From Halomonas gemina (GTDB lineage Bacteria; Pseudomonadota; Gammaproteobacteria; Pseudomonadales; Halomonadaceae), in the NCBI RefSeq assembly GCF_023554995.1, contig NZ_JAMJPK010000005.1:248001-312000 (forward strand): DNA of 64,000 bases, in the 5' to 3' direction. Below are positions 30,533 through 38,593 of this stretch, piece by piece (the stretch's first letter is position 1; every line of letters begins with the position of its first letter). The notes below the pieces were generated by a model, which saw only the letters and a list, made by a program, of their open reading frames with translations, made no database searches and was not told the DNA's origin. Position numbers and translations under genes: made by a program.

Positions 30533-31138
30533 ATGGGCACCCGGGAAACCGACCAGCAGCTCGTCGAGCGCGCCCAGAAGGGGGACACCCGCGCCTTCGA
30601 TCTGCTGGTGAAGAAGTACCAGCACAAGATCATCGGCCTGATCGGCCGCTACGTCCACGACCATGCCGAGGTGCAGGATGTGGCGCAGGAGGCCTTTATC
30701 AAGGCCTACCGGGCACTGGGCAAGTTCCGCGCCGAGAGCGCCTTCTACACCTGGATGTACCGCATCGCCATCAACACCGCCAAGAATTACCTGGTCTCGA
30801 AGGGGCGTCGCCCGCCGGGTAGCGATCTGGACATCGTCGATGCCGAGATCGTCGATCACAGCGGGCGGTTGGCCGACACCGAGACGCCTGAGGCGGCCAT
30901 GGCCCGCGACCAGCTCGAGGCGGCCATCTTCGAGGCAATCGAAGCCCTGCCCGACGACCTGCGCACGGCGATCACTCTGCGTGAGCTCGACGGCCTCTCC
31001 TACGAGGACATCGCCGCGATCATGCAGTGTCCCGTGGGTACCGTACGTTCGCGGATCTTCCGGGCCCGGGAGGCGGTGGACCAGCATATCCGGCCGTTCG
31101 TCACCACCGCCCGCAACCAGGAACCGGTGGTCGAATGA
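30533..31138 (+). CDS. rpoE: RNA polymerase sigma-E factor (RpoE/AlgU)
   Basis: ECF sigma factor for the envelope stress response. The 201-residue protein has region 2 (FDLLVKKYQHKIIGLIGRYV, DVAQEAFIKAYRALGKF) and region 4 (LDGLSYEDIAAIMQCPVGTV, RIFRAREAVDQHI). The arrangement rpoE-rseA-rseB-degP equals algU-mucA-mucB-mucD of pseudomonads without mucC. GGGGAGGG gives the ribosome-binding site. It is held inactive by the next gene's product. Confidence 0.96.
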   Translation: MGTRETDQQLVERAQKGDTRAFDLLVKKYQHKIIGLIGRYVHDHAEVQDVAQEAFIKAYRALGKFRAESAFYTWMYRIAINTAKNYLVSKGRRPPGSDLDIVDAEIVDHSGRLADTETPEAAMARDQLEAAIFEAIEALPDDLRTAITLRELDGLSYEDIAAIMQCPVGTVRSRIFRAREAVDQHIRPFVTTARNQEPVVE

Positions 31139-31339
31139 GGCGCCGGAAACGAGAAACTGCATGCTTTTTGACGTTTTGCTGAACTGTCCGGCTTTTGCGT
31201 CGTCATATGCGGTGACCGGCCCGCTACCAGCGGGCAACAACATGCCGACATGGCCAGGGCGACACGCGCCGATGTCGGGATCAACAGGCTGTCAAAAGAC
31301 CCTGACCGGGTCGCCTTGTCGAGTGTGAGGGTGTGAAGA

Positions 31340-32047
31340 ATGAGTCAGAATGCACGGGAATCGCTTTCTGCCCTGATGGACAACGAAGGGGATGAGCTGG
31401 AGCTGCGTCGAGTGCTGAAGGCACTGGACGACTCCCCGGATGCGGCCGAGACCTGGCGCCGTTACCACCTGATGCGCAGCCTGATGCGGCGGGAACCGGA
31501 GGTCGATGTCGCCACCGACCTCTCGGCCGGCATCATGGCGCGCCTCCAGGACGAGCAGCTGCCCCGGGTCGACGCCGGCGGGGGGGCCGGTCGTCCCATC
31601 TCGCTGGCGCGCGGCGCCGGCATCGCGGCCGCGGTGTCGCTGATGGTCATCAGCGGCGTGCAGTTCTACAACGGCAGTCTCGACTCGGGGCAGGCCCCCG
31701 CCGAGGTGGCCTCCCAAGGCCAGCCAGCGGGTGATCTGCAGGCAAGCCCTGCCGCCCTCGGCGGGTCGGAGCTGGCGGCCTCGGGCCCCGACAGCCGTCC
31801 CTCACTGCCGGGCCTGCCGCTTTTCCAGACGCCCTCCGGGGACTCCCGTGGCGCGATGACGGTGGGGGCGGGTTTCGATTCGCCGCTGTTCCTTTCCCCC
31901 CGGCAGTCCGCCCGGGATGACCAGCAACAGGCACAGCTGCTCCAGTCTTACCTGGACCGCCACGCCGAGGGCGCGGCCTACCGCAGCGGTGATACCTGGA
32001 TGCCGCTGCTGCGCGCGTCCGGTAGCGAGTCCCTGGGGCAGCACTGA
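31340..32047 (+). CDS. rseA: Sigma-E anti-sigma factor (RseA/MucA)
   Basis: A 235-residue single-pass inner-membrane protein. The cytoplasmic RseA N-terminal domain (ESLSALMDNEGDELELRRVL, ETWRRYHLMRSLMR) binds sigma-E; one transmembrane helix lies at about 93-112 (AGIAAAVSLMVISGVQF); the periplasmic part is Pro/Ser/Gln-rich. Regulated cleavage releases the sigma factor. It lies 201 bases after rpoE in a gap with no gene, and its stop shares a base with the rseB start. Confidence 0.9.
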   Translation: MSQNARESLSALMDNEGDELELRRVLKALDDSPDAAETWRRYHLMRSLMRREPEVDVATDLSAGIMARLQDEQLPRVDAGGGAGRPISLARGAGIAAAVSLMVISGVQFYNGSLDSGQAPAEVASQGQPAGDLQASPAALGGSELAASGPDSRPSLPGLPLFQTPSGDSRGAMTVGAGFDSPLFLSPRQSARDDQQQAQLLQSYLDRHAEGAAYRSGDTWMPLLRASGSESLGQH

Positions 32048-33045
32048 TGCATCAGGGTCGTCCGACCCGCCGGTTCGGCGGGATGCTGGTCGCGGCCCTG
32101 CTGACCCTCTCGTCAGGCGCCGTGGCCCAGTCCGGCACCGACCAGGACCAGGCCGAGCGGTTCGACTGCCGCTCACTGGCGGAGCGTGAGCCACCCGAGA
32201 CGGCCCTGGGGTGGCTGGAGCGCAGCCTCTGGGCCAACCACTGCTACGAGTTCCAGGCACGTGCGGTTCGCATCGGTGGTGACGGGGTTCGTTCCCTGGC
32301 GCTCTCCCATGATGTCGTCGAGGGCGTCGAGCGCGAAGTGGCTCGGTTTCTTGACGGTCCGGCGGTGGTCTTCGAGCGGCGCGGGCGTATCGGCAGGTTG
32401 AGCTGGGCCGAGGGTGACGCTCCGGCGCCGGCCTCGCCGGCAGGCATCGCCGAACATCTCGAAGGCCTCTACCGCCTTCAGCTGAGCGGCGAGGAGCGCC
32501 TTGCCAATCGCAACACCATCCGTCTCGACATCGAACCCCTGGATGGCATGCGCTACGGCCACCGCCTCTGGCTCGATATCGCCACCGGGCTGCCGCTCAA
32601 GCAGATCCTGCTGGACGAGCAGGGGCGCGTGGTGGAGACCTTCCAGATCACCGAGTTGCGCCAGCCGCAGCTGCACCAGGGGGAGGTCGGCCTCGACCGA
32701 CGCCGTGAGCGTCCGGATGAGCCCTGGCACCCCGCCTGGTTGCCGACGGGCTTCATTCCCCAGCCGGTGGAGACCCGCAGCGCCCGCCATGACGACGACG
32801 TAGGTCACCAGGTCTACAGTGATGGGCTCGCCACCCTCAGCCTGTTCGTGGAACCCGTGGAGGGACCAGACCAGCTGATTCCGGGCATGCATCGCCTGGG
32901 TGTCTCCCATGCGGCCGTCCGTCATCGCGAGCTCGGCGGTCGGACCCGTCAGGTGGTGGTGATGGGGGAACTGCCACCCGGTGTCTTGCTGCGTGTGGCC
33001 GACTCGGTGGAGTGGCAGGACGGCAATGAGGGCGACATGCCCTGA
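32047..33045 (+). CDS. rseB: Sigma-E regulatory protein RseB/MucB
   Basis: Periplasmic protein that shields RseA from DegS and senses stress. The 332-residue protein has an N-terminal signal peptide (about 1-28) and two domains: a MucB/RseB N-terminal lipoprotein-carrier-like fold (SLWANHCYEFQARAVRIGG, LALSHDVVEGVEREVARFL) and a C-terminal domain (GLATLSLFVEPVEG). The start codon overlaps the rseA stop by one base. Confidence 0.92.
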   Translation: MHQGRPTRRFGGMLVAALLTLSSGAVAQSGTDQDQAERFDCRSLAEREPPETALGWLERSLWANHCYEFQARAVRIGGDGVRSLALSHDVVEGVEREVARFLDGPAVVFERRGRIGRLSWAEGDAPAPASPAGIAEHLEGLYRLQLSGEERLANRNTIRLDIEPLDGMRYGHRLWLDIATGLPLKQILLDEQGRVVETFQITELRQPQLHQGEVGLDRRRERPDEPWHPAWLPTGFIPQPVETRSARHDDDVGHQVYSDGLATLSLFVEPVEGPDQLIPGMHRLGVSHAAVRHRELGGRTRQVVVMGELPPGVLLRVADSVEWQDGNEGDMP

Positions 33046-33114
33046 ACCTTTTGACGCACAGGCGGTATCAAGGGATTCGTCCCTTTCCATCCCTTGTTGA
33101 CGCAGGAGCCTTTC

Positions 33115-34536
33115 ATGAAGCGCATGACTCGACACCTCTCCCTCTGGATGTTGCTCGCCATGGCCCTGCTGACGTGGCAGTCGGCCGTGGCTCGTGAGCT
33201 GCCGGACTTCACCGAACTGGTCGACCAGGCCGCCCCCGGGGTGGTCAACATCTCCACCTCGCGCATGGTGGAGCGCCAGGCGTCGCCCTTCCATGACTTC
33301 GGCGGCCAGGAGATTCCCGAGATCTTTCGCCACTTCTTCGGTGACCGCTTCCCTATACCGCCCGGCGGGGGCCCTGGGCGCAGCGAGGAGCGCCAGTCGC
33401 TGGGGTCGGGCTTCATCATCGACGAGGCCGGCTACATCATGACCAATGCCCACGTGGTGGAGGGCGCCGACGAGATCCTGGTGCGCCTCAACGACCGGCG
33501 CGAGCTTAAGGCCGAGCTGGTCGGGGCCGACGCCAAGACCGATGTCGCCCTGCTCAAGGTGGACGCCGACGGTCTGTCACCCCTCGCCCTGGGGGATTCC
33601 GATGACCTGCGGGTTGGCGAGTGGGTCGCTGCGATCGGCTCGCCCTTCGGCTTCGATCACTCGGTGACGGCCGGCATCGTCAGCGCCATCGACCGCACCC
33701 TGCCCCGGGACGCCTACGTCCCCTTCATCCAGACCGACGTGGCGATCAATCCGGGCAATTCCGGCGGTCCGCTGTTCAACCTGGATGGCGAGGTGGTCGG
33801 CATCAACTCTCAGATCTTCACCCGCAGTGGCGGCTTCATGGGTCTGTCGTTTGCGATTCCCATCAATGTGGCCCTGGACGTGGCCGACCAGTTGCGTGAT
33901 GACGGGCGCGTCAGCCGCGGCTGGCTGGGGGTGATGATCCAGCCGGTGTCCCGGGACCTGGCCGAGTCCTTCGGCATGGACAACCCCGAGGGGGCGCTGG
34001 TCGCCGACCTCGATCCCGAGGGGCCGGCAGCTCAGGGCGGGCTGCGGGCCGGTGACGTCATCCTCGAGGTCGATGGCGAGGCGGTGGAGAGTTCCAGCAC
34101 CCTGCCGCGGCTGATCGGTCGCGTCAGCCCGGGCAGCGAGGTGGAACTGACGCTGCTGCGCGATGGCAAGCGTCGCGAGGAGACCATCACCGTGGGTGAC
34201 TGGCCCGACAGCGAGGGTGCCATGGCGAGTGGCCAGGGCGCGGATCCGGCGCCGGCGAGGCTGGGCATCGCCGTGGGGCCGCTGGAGGACGCCGAGCGGA
34301 GTGAGCTCGGCATCGAGGGCGGCGTGCGCGTGCGCGAGGTGGACCCGCGCGGCAGCGCCGCGCAGGCGGGCATCCGTAGCGGCGATATCCTGGTCAGCAT
34401 CGACCATCGTGCGGTGGCGGGCCCGGAACAGCTGGCCGAGCTGGTGGCCGAGCTGCCCGATGACCGGGCGATTCCGGTGCGCCTCTATCGCGACGGCCGT
34501 TCGCTGTTCGTGGCGCTGCGCCTCTCCCGCGACTGA
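33115..34536 (+). CDS. mucD: DegP/MucD-type periplasmic serine protease
   Basis: Periplasmic protease-chaperone that removes misfolded envelope proteins. The 473-residue HtrA protein has a signal peptide (about 1-27), catalytic His in TNAHVVEGADEI, Asp in KTDVALLKV and Ser in NPGNSGGPLFN, then two PDZ domains (about 265-360 and 385-465). The ATG at 33115 follows AGGAG; a TTG 21 bases upstream is less likely. A hairpin follows and then the lepA start, the usual mucD-lepA order. Confidence 0.93.
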   Translation: MKRMTRHLSLWMLLAMALLTWQSAVARELPDFTELVDQAAPGVVNISTSRMVERQASPFHDFGGQEIPEIFRHFFGDRFPIPPGGGPGRSEERQSLGSGFIIDEAGYIMTNAHVVEGADEILVRLNDRRELKAELVGADAKTDVALLKVDADGLSPLALGDSDDLRVGEWVAAIGSPFGFDHSVTAGIVSAIDRTLPRDAYVPFIQTDVAINPGNSGGPLFNLDGEVVGINSQIFTRSGGFMGLSFAIPINVALDVADQLRDDGRVSRGWLGVMIQPVSRDLAESFGMDNPEGALVADLDPEGPAAQGGLRAGDVILEVDGEAVESSSTLPRLIGRVSPGSEVELTLLRDGKRREETITVGDWPDSEGAMASGQGADPAPARLGIAVGPLEDAERSELGIEGGVRVREVDPRGSAAQAGIRSGDILVSIDHRAVAGPEQLAELVAELPDDRAIPVRLYRDGRSLFVALRLSRD

Positions 34537-34567
34537 TCTCCCCGCTGCGACAGGCCACCGTGATCGC

Positions 34568-34597
34568 GCGACCCGATGGCACCCGCCGTCGGGTCGC
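34568..34597 (+). terminator. Hairpin after mucD
   Basis: GCGACCCGA and TCGGGTCGC form a perfect 9-bp outer stem, with GGC/GCC pairing inside it. It probably separates the mucD and lepA transcripts; no T-run. Confidence 0.5.
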
Positions 34598-34717
34598 TGT
34601 ATCTGGCAGGCTCATCTCGCTACAATGTCGCCCAATCCGATCAGAGCCCGTCAGCCGACCGCAGCGCGATCCATCGTGTCGGCCGTGGCTCGACACCCAC
34701 AAGGCAGAATCGACTCG

Positions 34718-34792
34718 ATGTCCCAAGACGCAACCGCCGATCCCCTCAAGCACATCCGCAACTTCTCGATCATCGCCCACATCGACCATTAA
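34718..34792 (+). pseudogene. lepA: lepA, 5' fragment cut by the prophage
   Basis: Codes for 24 residues, ending KHIRNFSIIAHIDH before TAA. This is the exact start of elongation factor 4 (LepA), whose next residues should be GKSTLADR of the GTP-binding P-loop. Homology stops inside the G1 motif, and unrelated A+T-richer DNA with an integrase follows. The 5' end and its promoter stay here while the rest of lepA should lie at the far end of the element, beyond the window, perhaps with a phage-supplied start. Confidence 0.92.
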
Positions 34793-34800
34793 CTCCGCTT
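34776..34800. other. Left attachment junction of the prophage
   Basis: The last bases that still read as lepA are the codons for AHIDH (34775-34789), and TAA follows. The crossover core must be at or just before this point. The core length cannot be set without the right end of the element. Confidence 0.65.
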
Positions 34801-34921
34801 CACTGACCCCGCCTGACTCTTCCTGCACTCGATAACCTCCTTGTTTCTCCTCGCTTAACCACCTACTGTCACGCTCAGACAATCTCAAGCATCCGCTGAA
34901 AGGCGCTAGAAACTTGCACAG

Positions 34922-34975
34922 ATGTGTGTACATAATCGGCCCCTATCACATCGATGCTGGGGAGCATGTACACAT
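34922..34975. promoter_or_regulatory. Inverted repeat upstream of and overlapping the integrase start
   Basis: TGTGTACAT (34925-34933) and ATGTACACA (34966-34974) are perfect inverted copies; the second includes the first base of the integrase ATG. They could be an operator for integrase expression or arm-type binding sites near the attachment junction. Confidence 0.5.
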
Positions 34976-36200
34976 GGCGCTGACCGACGCCTGGCTGAAG
35001 GCCGTCTACCGCAAGCCGCGCGAGACCACCACCGAGAAGGCCGACCGCGATGGGCTGGGCGCCCGGGTGACCCAGACCGGCAAGGTCGTGTTCCAGCTTC
35101 GTTTCCGCTACCAGGGAAGGGCGGCGCGCATGGACCTGGGCGCCTATCCGGCGATGACGCTCAAGCAGGCTCGCACTGAGGCGCTGCTGCGCCGCGGGCA
35201 GATTGACCAGGGAAAGGACCCCAGGGTCGAGAAGCGCATCGAGCAGGCGACGATCGCAGCAGCCCATACCAACGAGTCGCTGGTTCGCCTGTGGCATGAG
35301 CGCTATTGCCAGGCGAAGAAGGTGGGGGCGAAGGAGATCCTGCGCAGCTTCGAGCTACACGTCTTTCCCGAGCTGGGCAGCCTGCCGGCCGATGCCACCG
35401 GACTGGCTACCTGGATGGACATGCTCGAGCCTCTGGCCGAGCAACGCCCGCGCATCGCCGAACGGGTGCTGGCCAACATGAAGCAGGTGCACAAGTGGGG
35501 CGCGCGCCGCGGGCTCGTGGAGAATCAGCCTTTGGCGCCGATCAGCGCGCAGGAGGATCTGCACGTCAATCGCCATCGGGTAAAGGGGCGATCCCTCACC
35601 GACGAGGAGCTGGCGGTGGTATGGCAGGCGATGGAGCGTTCACGGATGCCGCTGCGCTCCAAGCTTTACGTCAAGCTGTGCCTGTTCTTCGGCTGTCGGC
35701 CGGGGGAGTTGGGTGGTGCCAGGGTAGGGGAGTTCGACTTCGAGGAGGGGGTGTGGGAGATACCGCCGGAACGGCACAAGACGGGAAGGAAGACGGGGAA
35801 GGCGTTGCGCCGACCCATCATTCAGGAGGTCAAGCCGTGGCTGCGCGAGGCCATGCGCCTCTCGCACAATCCCAGCCTGCTGTTCAGCGCCGAGTCATCG
35901 GCGGTGCCGCTCAATGACCGGGCGGTGCTGAGCTATCCCTACAACATCATGCGGGTGGCGAAGAATCAGATGGGTGTGAAGATGGCCCATTGGTCGCTCT
36001 ACGACTTGAGGAAGACGGCTCGCACCAACTGGGCCACGCTGGCGGAGCCGCACGTCTGCGAGCTGATGCTGGGGCATGTTCTGCCCGGCACCTGGCAGGT
36101 CTATGACCGCCACGACTACCTGGAGGAGCAGGCAGCCGCTTACCGGGCATGGTGGGAGCGCATCATGCGGCTCGTGCCTGGCGATCCTCCCAGGTCTTGA
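34974..36200 (+). CDS. int: Tyrosine-type integrase (P4-like, DUF4102 N-terminus)
   Basis: Catalyses site-specific integration and, with an excisionase, excision. The 408-residue protein has an N-terminal DUF4102-like arm-binding domain (DGLGARVTQTGKVVFQLRFR, MDLGAYPAMTLKQAR), a core-binding domain and a C-terminal catalytic domain with Arg in GCRPGELGGAR, Lys in RHKTG, the HxxR-type box HWSLYDLRKTART, LGH, and the nucleophile Tyr near WQVYDRHDY. It adjoins the attachment junction. Its 3' end overlaps the convergent AlpA-like gene by 38 bases. Confidence 0.94.
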   Translation: MALTDAWLKAVYRKPRETTTEKADRDGLGARVTQTGKVVFQLRFRYQGRAARMDLGAYPAMTLKQARTEALLRRGQIDQGKDPRVEKRIEQATIAAAHTNESLVRLWHERYCQAKKVGAKEILRSFELHVFPELGSLPADATGLATWMDMLEPLAEQRPRIAERVLANMKQVHKWGARRGLVENQPLAPISAQEDLHVNRHRVKGRSLTDEELAVVWQAMERSRMPLRSKLYVKLCLFFGCRPGELGGARVGEFDFEEGVWEIPPERHKTGRKTGKALRRPIIQEVKPWLREAMRLSHNPSLLFSAESSAVPLNDRAVLSYPYNIMRVAKNQMGVKMAHWSLYDLRKTARTNWATLAEPHVCELMLGHVLPGTWQVYDRHDYLEEQAAAYRAWWERIMRLVPGDPPRS

Positions 36201-36354
36201 CGTCGCGTTCTCGCCAGCGCGCCTCGTGGCCGTGGCCGCCGGGCACCACCGGGCGAGGAAAACCGCGTTGGCGCTGCCAGCGGAGCAGGGTGTCGCGGTT
36301 GCGCCCGTAGCGCTCACAGAGCTCGCTGGTGCTGATCAGTCGGTCGTCAGTCAT
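36163..36354 (-). CDS. AlpA/excisionase-like helix-turn-helix protein
   Basis: A 63-residue protein with LISTSELCERYGRNRDTLLR and FPRPV, the MerR-like winged HTH layout of AlpA/Xis proteins, which activate integrase genes or direct excision. AGGAGGAAGAAGACC precedes the ATG. It lies next to int but on the opposite strand at the far end of the leftward operon, so it would be expressed on induction, when excision is needed. Xis versus AlpA role cannot be told apart. Confidence 0.75.
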   Translation of the reverse strand: MTDDRLISTSELCERYGRNRDTLLRWQRQRGFPRPVVPGGHGHEARWRERDVKTWEDRQARAA

Positions 36355-36529
36355 GGTCTTCTTCCTCCTGGCAGTTCTCACATTGGTGGCCGCCATCACC
36401 CCAAGTTCCGCACCGGGTCCAGTGAAAGGCGCCACCGCAATCGACACAGAAACCGGCCTCGCTGTGGTCTACCATCTCACCGCATACCGGGCAGTCGCCG
36501 CACGGCATCATGTCTTCGGGATCCATCAC
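36347..36529 (-). CDS. Small zinc-ribbon protein
   Basis: A 60-residue acidic protein with eight cysteines in CGDCPVCGEM, GFCVDCGG and CGTWGDGGHQCENCQ, enough for two zinc sites. No longer homology is recognised. It overlaps the downstream HTH gene by eight bases and the upstream gene by four, as part of the leftward operon. Confidence 0.7.
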   Translation of the reverse strand: MMDPEDMMPCGDCPVCGEMVDHSEAGFCVDCGGAFHWTRCGTWGDGGHQCENCQEEEDHD

Positions 36530-36732
36530 TCACCTCCCGCCTGCTGTAGCAGCTGCCGGGCCTGGTGCCCGGCGCTACGCAGTCTGTCCCGTGCCTGCTC
36601 GGCGGCCATGCTGGTACCGCCATGCGCCTGGCGCTTCTCACGATAGGTGCGCTCACGCTGCTGCAGGTCGTTAAGCGCCTTGAGCAGCTCGCCCCAGCTC
36701 GGGCTCACGTCCATGCCGTTGTCCTCGCTCAC
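36526..36732 (-). CDS. Small helical phage protein
   Basis: A 68-residue, mostly helical and charged protein (LLKALNDLQQRERTYREKRQ). Overlaps both neighbours by four bases. No motif is recognised. Confidence 0.65.
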   Translation of the reverse strand: MSEDNGMDVSPSWGELLKALNDLQQRERTYREKRQAHGGTSMAAEQARDRLRSAGHQARQLLQQAGGE

Positions 36733-37004
36733 GCTTCACCTCCTTTAGCTTGAGGAATGTCCTGCCAAGCGATGGGGTCGTCATAGTGCATAGCCAGCAG
36801 CTCACCTGAGACTGGCTCCACCCAAGCGCTGCATTGTTGGTGACCGCGACCACCGGGCGCGTAATACCAATCCCAATATCCGACTGATACATCACCTGAC
36901 TTGAATAACAGGAGAAGCTTAGGGGGCTCGACCCACGCGGGGTCCGTTATCATCTTCGCGCCACCCCCTTTTGGCGCTGTGTTTATAGGCTGCCAATCTC
37001 TCAC
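36729..37004 (-). CDS. DUF551-like phage protein
   Basis: A 91-residue protein starting RDWQPINTAPKGGG and containing VSVGYWDWYYAPG and DDPIAWQDIPQ. The WQP-I-TAP opening and the late W-DIP are the pattern of the small DUF551-type proteins common in early regions of lambdoid prophages; function unknown. It overlaps neighbours by four bases on both sides. Confidence 0.7.
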   Translation of the reverse strand: MRDWQPINTAPKGGGAKMITDPAWVEPPKLLLLFKSGDVSVGYWDWYYAPGGRGHQQCSAWVEPVSGELLAMHYDDPIAWQDIPQAKGGEA

Positions 37005-37672
37005 GCCCCACCTCCTTCGGCCTCGCGGCGCTTCTCATCGGCCCGTTCCGAAAGCCACTGCTGTACCTCGCCGCCGCTCCACATCTTGCGGAGCATGACC
37101 GGGAAGCGCAGCGAAGCGATCACCTCGGAATCCCGGCGGGCGAGGGCGGCATTCCCAATCTCGTCGGGTTCGTCCAGGAGGTGACCGACCTCCAGTTCGC
37201 TCCAACAGGCCGCTTCGCCATTCAGGTGGTAGCCGGCCAGCCCGTCAGAATCCTGAATCAAGGCCCTGACTTCATCGGCCAGGGCGGCATAGCGTGCCGC
37301 CAGCGCCTCCACCCTGGCCGGCGCCTCCTTGGTCAGGTCGGAGCCCGGGGCGAGGCCCAGAATCGACCCGATGCGGTGCAGCGCGTCGGCCTGGGGGCGG
37401 AGGTTGTTCAGTAGCTCCTCGCGCCGATCGAGCATGGAGTTCAGCACCTCCTTTTCGCGCTCCAGTTCGTCGATCCGGACGCAAAGCTGGTTCTGAACAG
37501 ACTCCTCGCCGGGTGGGGTCCAGCCCAGCTTTTCCAGTGCCTCCCTGACGCCCTGGTCACGCAGGTTCATGATGTGCTCGGTAATGGAGCCCCGGATACT
37601 GTCGGATTCACGCACCTCCTGACGTATCTCGTCGGCGTTGAACCTGGTGTCTATCTTGATGGCGTTGGTCAT
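37001..37672 (-). CDS. Phage protein of unknown function, helical
   Basis: A 223-residue protein beginning MTNAIKIDTRFNADEIRQEV. The centre (about 60-150) is predicted coiled coil (ELEREKEVLNSMLDRREELL) and the end is Arg/Glu-rich. No enzymatic motif is seen. The open frame extends well upstream, but the ATG at 37672 overlaps the stop of the previous gene by four bases, the operon's rule. Confidence 0.7.
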   Translation of the reverse strand: MTNAIKIDTRFNADEIRQEVRESDSIRGSITEHIMNLRDQGVREALEKLGWTPPGEESVQNQLCVRIDELEREKEVLNSMLDRREELLNNLRPQADALHRIGSILGLAPGSDLTKEAPARVEALAARYAALADEVRALIQDSDGLAGYHLNGEAACWSELEVGHLLDEPDEIGNAALARRDSEVIASLRFPVMLRKMWSGGEVQQWLSERADEKRREAEGGGA

Positions 37673-38145
37673 CGTCCTTCTCCTTTCGTCACCAGCGGCC
37701 ATGCCCTCACCACGTCGTGGTGGTGATGCCTGGGGTTTCCGCCGTCTCGCGCCTGCTGGAGCATGTCGCGCCAGGTGTCGGTCAATTCGGCGAGCTGCTG
37801 CGCCTGGCCGGTTTCGAGCTCTACCGTGTGCCGGTACTCGTCGCCGTTGTCGGCCACGAACACCGTCTCGGCCTCGATGCGCCACAGGAACTTGCCGGCC
37901 TCGCCATACTCCGCTGCCGGCATGCGGCGATCCGCCGGCACGCTGGGCGGGAAGCGCCATGTGCCATGCAGGCCGTGGATGACCTCGCCGCCCTGCTCCT
38001 GCTGAATCGGGATGCCGTCGAAGCGCGCGCCGATCAGCCAGCGACGGGCGCGGGCGATGTAGCGATCCACCCCGGCGCGGCCCATGCCGGCGGCGCGGTT
38101 GTGGCGCTGGGCCTTGGCGGCAGCGCGGCGTTGGGTGCGGTTCAT
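37669..38145 (-). CDS. Phage protein of unknown function
   Basis: A 158-residue protein with a basic start (MNRTQRRAAAKAQRHNRAAG) and a middle AETVFVADNGDEYRHTVELE. The basic N-terminal tail could bind nucleic acid. No family is recognised. Four-base overlaps on both sides. Confidence 0.68.
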   Translation of the reverse strand: MNRTQRRAAAKAQRHNRAAGMGRAGVDRYIARARRWLIGARFDGIPIQQEQGGEVIHGLHGTWRFPPSVPADRRMPAAEYGEAGKFLWRIEAETVFVADNGDEYRHTVELETGQAQQLAELTDTWRDMLQQARDGGNPRHHHHDVVRAWPLVTKGEGR

Positions 38146-38489
38146 GCTGGAACTCCCAGGGCTCGCCGAGCCCGCTTCAACTCCTTGCCCTTCGGCTTGA
38201 TCACCTCCACCACCCTTGCGCTGGGGCACTGCCAGGACAGCCCGTCCTCGGTGCAGTCCGGGTCTGCCTCGAGATCGCCGACCGGCTGGCACTGGTACAC
38301 GACGCCATCCGGCCAGGCGCAGGCATACAGCAGCGCCGCGGCATAGCTGGTGGTGAGGTAGACGCGATCCTTGCGGTGTACCTCGGCGGCGCCGTAGTCC
38401 GATAGCGAGGGGGCGCCCGTTTCGGTGGGCGGTAGCAGTCGATCGCCGTGGCGGCGACCGGCTGGGCCGCCGTGGTAGTAGGTGGTCAT
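38142..38489 (-). CDS. Arr-like (rifampin ADP-ribosyltransferase fold) phage protein
   Basis: A 115-residue protein resembling Arr enzymes, which ADP-ribosylate rifampin using NAD+. It has the opening TTYYHGG with GDRLLPP, the strand VYLTTSYAAALLYA, and VYQCQPVGDLEADPD before a C-terminal ARVVEVIKP. His6, Tyr44 and Asp76 line up with the His-Tyr-Asp triad of Arr. The substrate is unknown and in a phage early operon may be a host protein or nucleic acid. The start overlaps a 35-codon gene. Confidence 0.65.
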   Translation of the reverse strand: MTTYYHGGPAGRRHGDRLLPPTETGAPSLSDYGAAEVHRKDRVYLTTSYAAALLYACAWPDGVVYQCQPVGDLEADPDCTEDGLSWQCPSARVVEVIKPKGKELKRARRALGVPA

Positions 38490-38593
38490 ACAGCCCCCTC
38501 CACCCACGCCTGCCAGGCGGCGTTGGCATCAGCGAGCTCCATGGCTCGGGCGCCAAGCTCGCCGTACAGCTCTATTGCGTCGGTCCAGTTCAT
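38486..38593 (-). CDS. Thirty-five-residue phage peptide
   Basis: MNWTDAIELYGELGARAMEL and a Trp-rich end (AAWQAWVEGAV). ATGA-type overlaps with the methyltransferase stop and the Arr-like start, plus GGAGG before the ATG, support it being translated. Too short for a family call. Confidence 0.55.
   Translation of the reverse strand: MNWTDAIELYGELGARAMELADANAAWQAWVEGAV

Noticed and set aside
31139..31339. A small gene between rpoE and rseA
   Set aside because: No frame there has a plausible start, ribosome-binding site and coding pattern; it appears to be an untranslated gap.
34718..34792. A functional 24-residue peptide gene
   Set aside because: It is identical in style to the LepA N-terminus and stops in the G1 motif, so it is a gene fragment.
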